The position numbers were made by a program, and so were the translations under genes. The notes beneath the pieces are model-generated. The model was not told where the DNA came from and did not search any database. It was given only the letters and a program-made list of their open reading frames with translations. Shown here in pieces: positions 58,705 to 64,000 of a stretch of DNA of 64,000 bases; the stretch's first letter is position 1; every line of letters begins with the position of its first letter. Source of the stretch: Serinicoccus profundi. Lineage in GTDB: Bacteria > Actinomycetota > Actinomycetes > Actinomycetales > Dermatophilaceae. The stretch is from NCBI RefSeq assembly GCF_008001015.1, contig NZ_CP042862.1, positions 682,001 to 746,000 of the forward strand, given 5' to 3'.

Positions 58705-59559
58705 ATGTCCGGCACCACGCCGCTGCAGGATCGACTGGTGGACTGCGTCGACGACGCGGCACGCGAGGCCTCCCTCGCCAGGGCGGCCGAGGTCGTCCGG
58801 GAGGGCAAGGTCGTCGTCCTGCCGACCGACACCGTCTACGGCGTCGGGGCCGACGCCTTCGACGTGGTCGCGGTGGCCATGGTGCTCGCCGCCAAGCACC
58901 GCGGACGCGAGATGCCGCCGCCGGTCCTCGTGCCCAACCCCCGCACGGTCGACGGGTTGGCGACCGACGTGCCGATGTATGCCCGCATCCTCATGCGTCA
59001 GTTCTGGCCCGGCCCGCTCACCCTCGTCGTGCGGGTCCAGCCCTCGCTGCAGTGGGACCTGGGTGAGACCAACGGCACGGTGGCCCTGCGGATGCCGGAC
59101 GACGAGATCGCCCTGGAGCTGCTCGCCGAGGTCGGCCCCATGGCGGTGACCAGCGCCAACGTCACCGGTCACCCGGCGGCGACGACGGCCCAGGAGGCGC
59201 TGGACCAGCTCGGGGGAGCGGTCGCGGCATACCTCGACGGCGGTCCGCGGACCGGGGGAGCGCCCTCGACCATCCTCGACTGCACCGGCGAGGAGCCGGT
59301 GGTGCTGCGCCTGGGCGCGTTGAGCGCCGAGGAGATCCGGGCCGTGCTGGGGACCACGGTCCTGCACGACTCCCCGCCGGCCGCGCAGGAGGGTGCCGAG
59401 GACGCGCCCGACGCGGTGGAGGAACCGACCGAGGACACCGGGCGCGGCGACCTGGCCGACCTCGTCGGGTCGGTGGCGCCGAGCGGTGTCCTGGCCCCCG
59501 CCGACTCGCTCCGGACGGTGGCCGCGCCTCGCTCCTCCGGTGCCACCACCACCCCCTAG
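58705..59559 (+). CDS. tsaC: Threonylcarbamoyl-AMP synthase
   Basis: 284 residues (Sua5/YciO/YrdC family). Makes threonylcarbamoyl-AMP for tRNA t6A. GKVVVLPTDTVYGVGADAF, then KHRGREMPPPVLVPNP, FWPGPLTLVVRV, VALRMPDDEIALELL and PMAVTSANVTGHPAATTA are the family segments. The last 60 or so residues form an acidic, Pro-rich tail outside the fold. ATG 58705 has GGAGG 5 nt upstream; ATG 58666 is an in-frame alternative. It lies in the prmC-tsaC-glyA-wecA order common in actinobacteria. Confidence 0.93.
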   Translation: MSGTTPLQDRLVDCVDDAAREASLARAAEVVREGKVVVLPTDTVYGVGADAFDVVAVAMVLAAKHRGREMPPPVLVPNPRTVDGLATDVPMYARILMRQFWPGPLTLVVRVQPSLQWDLGETNGTVALRMPDDEIALELLAEVGPMAVTSANVTGHPAATTAQEALDQLGGAVAAYLDGGPRTGGAPSTILDCTGEEPVVLRLGALSAEEIRAVLGTTVLHDSPPAAQEGAEDAPDAVEEPTEDTGRGDLADLVGSVAPSGVLAPADSLRTVAAPRSSGATTTP

Positions 59560-59562
59560 AGT
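59557..59562 (+). promoter_or_regulatory. -10 element of a leaderless glyA transcript
   Basis: TAGAGT, then 6 nt, then ATG 59569. The hexamer overlaps the tsaC stop codon (TAG 59557-59559). Confidence 0.55.
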
Positions 59563-59568
59563 GAGCGT

Positions 59569-60870
59569 ATGACGACGCGCGTGACCCCGGACTCCTACTA
59601 CGGGCCCTCCTTCGGGTCCCTGCTCGAGCAGGATCCCCAGGTGGCCGAGCTCCTGGTCTCCGAGCTGGACCGCCAGCGGGCCGGCATCCAGCTCATCGCC
59701 AGCGAGAACCAGACGAGCCCGGCCGTGCTCGCGGCCCTGGGGTCGACGCTGTCCAACAAGTACGCCGAGGGTTACCCCGACGCGCGCTACTACGGCGGAT
59801 GCTCCGAGGTCGACAAGGTCGAGAAGCTCGCGATCGAGCGGGCCACGGCGCTCTTCGGGGCCGACCACGCCAACGTCCAGCCGCACTCGGGTGCCAGCGC
59901 CAACCAGGCGGTCTACGGCGCCTTCGCCTCCCCGGGTGACACCATCCTGGCGATGTCCCTGGACCACGGAGGCCACCTCACCCACGGCTTCAAGGTGAGC
60001 TTCTCCGGCAAGTGGTTCAACGCCGTCCACTACGGCGTCTCGGCGGAGACCGAGGACATCGACTACGACCAGGTCGAGGCGCTCGCCAAGGAGCATCGCC
60101 CCAAGATCATCCTGGCCGGTGGCTCGGCCATCCCGCGCCTCATCGACTTCGAGCGCTTCCGGGCGATCGCCGACGAGGTGGGCGCGATCTTCTGGGTGGA
60201 CGCCGCGCACTTCATCGGGCTCGTGGCCGGCAAGGTCATCCCCTCGCCCGTGCCGCACGCCGACGTCGTCTCCTTCACCACCCACAAGGTGTTGCGCGGC
60301 CCCCGCGGCGGCGCGATCGTCTGCCGGGAGGAGCACGCCAAGAAGATCGACCGCGCGGTCTTCCCGATGATGCAGGGCGGCCCGCTCATGCACGGTGTGG
60401 CGGGCAAGGCGGTCAACTTCGCCGAGTGCGCGACCCCGGCCTACCAGGCCTACGCCCAGCAGGTCCTCGACAACGCAGCGGCGCTCGCGGGCGCGCTGGG
60501 CGAACGCGAGATCCGGCCCATCACCGGCGGCACCGACACCCACCTGTCGCTGCACGACCTGCGGGGCGTCGGCGTGACCGGTGTCGACGCCGAGGCGCGC
60601 TGCGACGCCGCCGGGATCGTCCTCAACAAGAACGCCATCCCCTTCGACCCCGAGAAGCCCAATGTCGCCTCCGGCATCCGGGTCGGCAGCCCGTCGGTGA
60701 CGACCCAGGGCATGGGCACCGAGCAGATGGCGGTCGTCGCCGACCTCATCCACCGTGCCGTCACCCAGACCGACGGCAGCCCCGAGCACCCGGTGGCCCG
60801 CGAGATCCGGGCCGAGGTCGGCGAGCTGCTGACCTCCTACCCCGCCTACCCCGAGCCCTCGGCCGGCTGA
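59569..60870 (+). CDS. glyA: Serine hydroxymethyltransferase
   Basis: 433 residues. PLP enzyme interconverting serine and glycine with tetrahydrofolate. IQLIASENQTSPAVLAALGS, YAEGYPDARYYGGC, ANVQPHSGASANQAVY, VDAAHFIGLVAG and the PLP Lys in SFTTHKVLRGPRGG near residue 240. Supplies one-carbon units. It begins 10 bp after tsaC with its own probable promoter. Confidence 0.97.
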   Translation: MTTRVTPDSYYGPSFGSLLEQDPQVAELLVSELDRQRAGIQLIASENQTSPAVLAALGSTLSNKYAEGYPDARYYGGCSEVDKVEKLAIERATALFGADHANVQPHSGASANQAVYGAFASPGDTILAMSLDHGGHLTHGFKVSFSGKWFNAVHYGVSAETEDIDYDQVEALAKEHRPKIILAGGSAIPRLIDFERFRAIADEVGAIFWVDAAHFIGLVAGKVIPSPVPHADVVSFTTHKVLRGPRGGAIVCREEHAKKIDRAVFPMMQGGPLMHGVAGKAVNFAECATPAYQAYAQQVLDNAAALAGALGEREIRPITGGTDTHLSLHDLRGVGVTGVDAEARCDAAGIVLNKNAIPFDPEKPNVASGIRVGSPSVTTQGMGTEQMAVVADLIHRAVTQTDGSPEHPVAREIRAEVGELLTSYPAYPEPSAG

Positions 60871-60935
60871 CGGACGGCACAGCCTGGCCGGCGGCATACC
60901 TCACCGGCACCGACCGCCGGGAGGGGTGAGAACCA

Positions 60936-62042
60936 GTGCGTGAGTTCCTCATGGTGCTGCTGACGGCAGCGATCGTGACCTATCTCGCCACGCCGCTGGT
61001 GCGTCGGTTCGCGCTGCGGGTGGGCGCGATCACCGCGGTGCGGGACCGTGACGTGCACTCCGTGCCGATCCCGCGCCTGGGCGGGGTCGCGATGCTCGCG
61101 GGCTTCGCCGCGGCGGTCCTCGTGGGCTCCCAGCTGCCCTACCACGGCCAGCTCTTCGAGGCCGCGCCCCGGCTGTTCGGGGTGCTGGCCGCCGCCGTGC
61201 TCATCACCGCGCTCGGTGCGGTCGACGACGTGCGCGACCTCGACTGGATGACCAAGCTCGCCGGGCAGATCCTGGCCGGCGGCATCATGGCGTTCTACGG
61301 CGTGCGGCTGCTCTCGCTGCCGATCGCCGGCCGGACCTATCTGCCCGAGGCGGTGATGGTCACGCTCACGGTGCTCGTCGTCGTCATCTCCACCAATGCC
61401 GTCAACTTCATCGACGGGCTCGACGGCCTGGCCGCTGGTGTCGTCCTCATCGCGGCCGGGGCCTTCTTCAGTTGGACCTACCTCGTCAGCCGCGACTTCG
61501 ACCCACCCAACGTCTTCTCCGAGGCCACCTTCCTCAGCGCCGCCATCATCGGGATCTGTCTGGGCTTCCTGCCGCACAACTTCCATCCCGCGCGGTTGTT
61601 CATGGGTGATGCCGGTGCGCTCCTGCTCGGTCTCCTGCTCGCGGCCGCCACGATCTCGATGACCGGGTCGGTGGATCCGAGCTCCTCGGTCGCGAGCGTC
61701 TCGGCCGCCACCGCGCTGCTCCTCCCGGTCGTCATCCCGCTGGCGATCCTCGCCCTGCCGTTCCTGGACATGGTGCTGGCCGTCCTGCGCCGGACCCGGG
61801 CCGGGCAGCTGCCGTGGAAGCCCGACCGCGGCCACCTGCACCACCGGTTGCTGGACATCGGGCACAGCCACCGTCGCGCGGTGATCCTGCTCTACCTCTG
61901 GTCCCTGCTCATCGCGGCGGGGAGCGTGTCCTTCGCCTACCTGCCGGTCTGGGCGTCCGTGGCGGGCATCGCCGGGCTGCTGGCGCTCGCCGTCGTCCTC
62001 ACGCTGCGCGCCGAGCCCGCACCGGCCGGGCGCGGCGGCTAG
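60936..62042 (+). CDS. wecA: Undecaprenyl-phosphate N-acetylglucosaminyl-1-phosphate transferase (WecA/TagO-like)
   Basis: 368 residues with about 11 transmembrane helices. Transfers GlcNAc-1-P to the lipid carrier, starting wall-polymer synthesis. The Mg-binding ALGAVDDVRDLDWMTKL near residue 92, NAVNFIDGLDGLAAGV near 153, LFMGDAGALLLG near 222 and the cytosolic HLHHRLLDIGHSHRRAV loop near 303 are intact. GTG 60936 has GGGAGGGG upstream. It fits the teichoic-acid-like cluster at the left end as the lipid-linking step (inference). Confidence 0.93.
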   Translation: MREFLMVLLTAAIVTYLATPLVRRFALRVGAITAVRDRDVHSVPIPRLGGVAMLAGFAAAVLVGSQLPYHGQLFEAAPRLFGVLAAAVLITALGAVDDVRDLDWMTKLAGQILAGGIMAFYGVRLLSLPIAGRTYLPEAVMVTLTVLVVVISTNAVNFIDGLDGLAAGVVLIAAGAFFSWTYLVSRDFDPPNVFSEATFLSAAIIGICLGFLPHNFHPARLFMGDAGALLLGLLLAAATISMTGSVDPSSSVASVSAATALLLPVVIPLAILALPFLDMVLAVLRRTRAGQLPWKPDRGHLHHRLLDIGHSHRRAVILLYLWSLLIAAGSVSFAYLPVWASVAGIAGLLALAVVLTLRAEPAPAGRGG

Positions 62043-62074
62043 CGCGATGACCTGCAGATTCGCCGCCCACACAG

Positions 62075-62098
62075 CGCTTGTGATAGTTTTCACAAGCG
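62075..62098. promoter_or_regulatory. Perfect CRP/GlxR-type palindrome before the atp operon
   Basis: CGCTTGTGA-TAGTTT-TCACAAGCG, 9-bp arms with a 6-nt centre. It contains the CRP consensus TGTGA-N6-TCACA (62079-62094) exactly. The centre is also a TG-A-TAGTTT extended -10, so a bound regulator would overlap the promoter core. It lies 50 bp upstream of the first atp-operon gene; as RNA it could also act as a terminator for wecA. Confidence 0.65.
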
Positions 62099-62148
62099 CG
62101 ACGCCCTGAGCTGCCGACCACCACACCCCGGGACGAGAACGAGCGAGT

Positions 62149-62583
62149 ATGCCTGAGAGAGCCACGACCGAGGACGTCGTGACCCGCATGCTGCGCCGGG
62201 CCCCCGTGGTCACCCTCGTCGCCCTCCTGGCCGCCGCCGTGACGGTCGCTCTCCTCTCCTCCTGGACCCGGGCCGGCTCCGTCGCGCTCGCCGGGGGAGT
62301 CGTCGTGGGCGCGCTCTCGGCCGGCCTCGGCGCCGTCCGCTGGCTGCTCGGCCAGCACCTCGCCGCCGTGATGCCCGGGGCCTTCATGATCCTGCTGACC
62401 GTCGTCGTGCTGCTCGCGGCGGTGGCGCTCGTGCTGCGCGACCAGCCCTGGCTGGACCGCCCCGCCTTCGCCCTCTCGGCGCTGGCGACGGCGGTGCTCT
62501 ACCAGGTGGTCCTCGTGCAGGCCTACCTCACCGGTCGACACCTTGTCGTGGAGTCCACGCTGCCGGGAGGTGAGTCCCGATGA
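62149..62583 (+). CDS. AtpI-like membrane protein preceding the ATP synthase genes
   Basis: 144 residues, four predicted transmembrane helices (about 20-37, 43-62, 75-97, 105-125). No catalytic motif. Its place immediately before an AtpZ-like gene and atpB matches actinobacterial AtpI-type proteins, implicated in c-ring assembly or ion supply. The ribosome site is weak. It overlaps the next gene (ATGA). Confidence 0.7.
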   Translation: MPERATTEDVVTRMLRRAPVVTLVALLAAAVTVALLSSWTRAGSVALAGGVVVGALSAGLGAVRWLLGQHLAAVMPGAFMILLTVVVLLAAVALVLRDQPWLDRPAFALSALATAVLYQVVLVQAYLTGRHLVVESTLPGGESR

Positions 62584-62843
62584 GGTACAGCCTGTTCGGC
62601 AGCACCCCCCGGCGCGACGACGGGTTGCCCCCGCGCGACGACGTCGCGGAGGGCGGTCAGCCGCCGGAGACCTCGATGGGCACCAGCGTCATCTCCTACC
62701 TCCTCGCCGGACCCATCCTCTTCGGTGGGATCGCCCTGCTCATCGGGCGCGCGGTCGGCCAGGAATGGCTCGCCGCCATCGGCATCCTGGGCGGCATGGC
62801 ACTGTCCATCTACATCATCTGGGTCAGGTACGGTACGCAGTGA
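62580..62843 (+). CDS. AtpZ/AtpI-family small membrane protein
   Basis: 87 residues: a polar N-terminus of about 35 residues, then two transmembrane helices (VISYLLAGPILFGGIALLIG and WLAAIGILGGMALSIYIIW), the two-helix AtpZ-like shape. ATGA overlap with the preceding gene. Putative assembly factor of F0. Confidence 0.75.
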   Translation: MRYSLFGSTPRRDDGLPPRDDVAEGGQPPETSMGTSVISYLLAGPILFGGIALLIGRAVGQEWLAAIGILGGMALSIYIIWVRYGTQ

Positions 62844-62883
62844 CCGCCGTGCCAGCCCCCGATCACGTTGCGAAGGAGTTCGC

Positions 62884-63684
62884 GTGACCAGTGTGACCCT
62901 GGGACGACCACTCGTCCTCGAGGGTGAGTCGGAGTTCCACGCCCCCTCCCCGGCCGACTTCTGGCAGCCGTACTTCGGCCCGGAGGGGTGGGAGATCACC
63001 CGCCCGATGTTCGTGATGACCCTGGTCGCCATGGGTCTCATCGCGCTGCTGACGCTCGGCACCCGCAACCTCAAGCTGGTCCCCGGCAACGGTCAGTTCC
63101 TGCTCGAGTCGGTCTACGGCTTCGTGCGCAACGACATCGCGCGTGACCTCATCGGCTCCAAGCACTACGCCAAGTACGTCCCGTTCCTGCTGGCGATCTT
63201 CCTCTTCGTCCTCGGCAACAACATCATGGGCATCACGCCGGGCGTCATGCTCGCGCCCACCGCCGTCATCGGTGTGCCGATCGCCCTCACCGCGGTGGTC
63301 TACGTCGTCTACCACGTCGCCGGTTTCCGCCAGCAGGGCTTCATCGGCTACTTCCGCCACATGGTCCCCGACGGCGTGCCGAAGGTCATCATGCCGGTGG
63401 TGCTGCTGCTGGAGATCTTCAGCTACTTCGTCACCCGGCCGCTGACGCTGGCCCTGCGACTCTTCGGCAACATGTTCGCCGGACACATGATCCTCACCCT
63501 CTTCGTCCTGGGAGGCTGGTTCCTCGTCCAGCAGGGGCCGCTGCTGGCCCTGGCCGGCGCGGGATCCTTCCTCATGGCCTTCCTCATGACGTTCTTCGAG
63601 CTGCTGATCCAGGTCGTCCAGGCCTACGTCTTCACGCTGCTCGCGGCCTCCTACATCGGCGACGGACTCGCCGACGGCCACTGA
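62884..63684 (+). CDS. atpB: ATP synthase F0 subunit a
   Basis: 266 residues, five to six transmembrane helices. The essential Arg is in RPLTLALRLFGNMFAGHMIL near residue 195; FELLIQVVQAYVFTLLAASYIGDGL closes the protein. Forms the proton half-channels against the c-ring. GTG 62884 has AAGGAG upstream. Confidence 0.96.
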   Translation: MTSVTLGRPLVLEGESEFHAPSPADFWQPYFGPEGWEITRPMFVMTLVAMGLIALLTLGTRNLKLVPGNGQFLLESVYGFVRNDIARDLIGSKHYAKYVPFLLAIFLFVLGNNIMGITPGVMLAPTAVIGVPIALTAVVYVVYHVAGFRQQGFIGYFRHMVPDGVPKVIMPVVLLLEIFSYFVTRPLTLALRLFGNMFAGHMILTLFVLGGWFLVQQGPLLALAGAGSFLMAFLMTFFELLIQVVQAYVFTLLAASYIGDGLADGH

Positions 63685-63751
63685 CCGATCTGACCGACCG
63701 ACCGTACGAACCACCGGCTCCGGCCGGGACACCACACAAGAAAGAGACACC

Positions 63752-63964
63752 ATGGAAGCCCTTGCTCCCGCCATCGCGCTCGTTGGCTACGGCCTGTCCA
63801 CCATCGGCCCCGCCATCGGCGTCGGCCTGATCTTCGCGGCCTACCTCAACGGTGTGGCCCGTCAGCCCGAGGCCCGCGGCGCCCTGACGCCGTTCACCAT
63901 CCTCGGCTTCGCCGTCGCCGAGGCCCTGGCCATCCTGGGCTTCGTGCTCTTCTTCCTCGTCTGA
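63752..63964 (+). CDS. atpE: ATP synthase F0 subunit c
   Basis: 70 residues, two transmembrane helices joined by the polar loop NGVARQPEARG. The proton-carrying Glu is in FAVAEALAILGF near residue 57. IGPAIGVGLIFAAY is the Gly/Ala-rich first helix. It carries the Glu of proton-type (not sodium-type) rings, without the extra Gln/Ser-Thr ligands. The rest of the operon continues beyond the window. Confidence 0.97.
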   Translation: MEALAPAIALVGYGLSTIGPAIGVGLIFAAYLNGVARQPEARGALTPFTILGFAVAEALAILGFVLFFLV

Positions 63965-64000
63965 GGGATCCGAGCCGCCCCGTCGGGTCCTGAGCCCGCT

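Overview
The window is 64 kb of gene-dense, roughly 70% GC chromosome from an actinobacterium. The conserved neighbourhoods greA / DUF4307 / mca, trhA / short-chain Z-prenyl synthase / PIN-PhoH, argS-hom-rho-rpmE-prfA-prmC-tsaC-glyA-wecA-atp, the mycothiol amidase and the multifunctional 2-oxoglutarate enzyme kgd all point there. By overall feel it fits Micrococcales (Intrasporangiaceae/Ornithinimicrobium-Serinicoccus type), but the genus is inference. No phage, IS element, CRISPR array or other obvious island is present; the accessory parts are a wall-polymer cluster and a selenocysteine cluster.

Layout. 1-6.0 kb: teichoic-acid-like wall polymer genes (an edge-truncated probable glycerophosphotransferase, a TagD-oxidoreductase fusion, a TagE-like GT4, a GT2 and a CDP-alcohol phosphotransferase). 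6.0-12.7 kb: msrA, greA, DUF4307, mca, trhA, a cis-prenyltransferase and PhoH2 preceded by a tiny overlapping gene. 12.9-17.2 kb: a secreted transglycosylase-like protein, a DUF1206 protein, an MFS exporter and coaA. 17.3-23.3 kb: glmS, acpS, NAD(P)HX repair, a Fur-family regulator, a VOC protein and an MFS protein. 23.3-31.8 kb: leucine biosynthesis (leuA with a Leu-codon leader peptide, leuDC, leuB) followed by translationally coupled alr, tsaE and a low-molecular-weight phosphatase. 31.8-40.6 kb: an S26-type protease, an exopolysaccharide priming transferase, pheA, SGNH/GNAT proteins and kgd. 40.7-44.0 kb: an ABC-2 exporter and an aldehyde dehydrogenase. 44.1-50.8 kb: selD, selB, selA (split in two frames), an FAD oxidoreductase, a methyltransferase, tRNA-Sec and tRNA-Arg. 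50.9-64 kb: argS, hom, rho, rpmE, prfA, prmC, tsaC, glyA, wecA and the start of the atp operon.

Three patterns cut across the genes. (1) At least a dozen genes carry a TANNNT-like -10 hexamer 6-7 nt before an ATG/GTG, the signature of leaderless transcripts; this settles several start codons. (2) The octamer GGCATACC and its complement GGTATGCC occur about 36 times, an order of magnitude above composition expectation, in every reading frame and forcing otherwise rare ATA, TAT and CAT codons. (3) Long GC-rich hairpins without U-tracts sit between convergent genes.

The most interesting individual loci are the split selA inside a complete Sec-decoding gene set, a leuA attenuator with a leaderless [14 protein letters not shown] peptide, a 40-residue Arg-rich gene coupled to phoH2, tandem TACG-N4-CGTA dyads in front of trhA, a perfect CRP-type palindrome before the atp operon, an SGNH hydrolase lacking its nucleophilic serine, and a threonine locus reduced to an ACT-less hom. 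No stretch over 300 bases lacks a gene.
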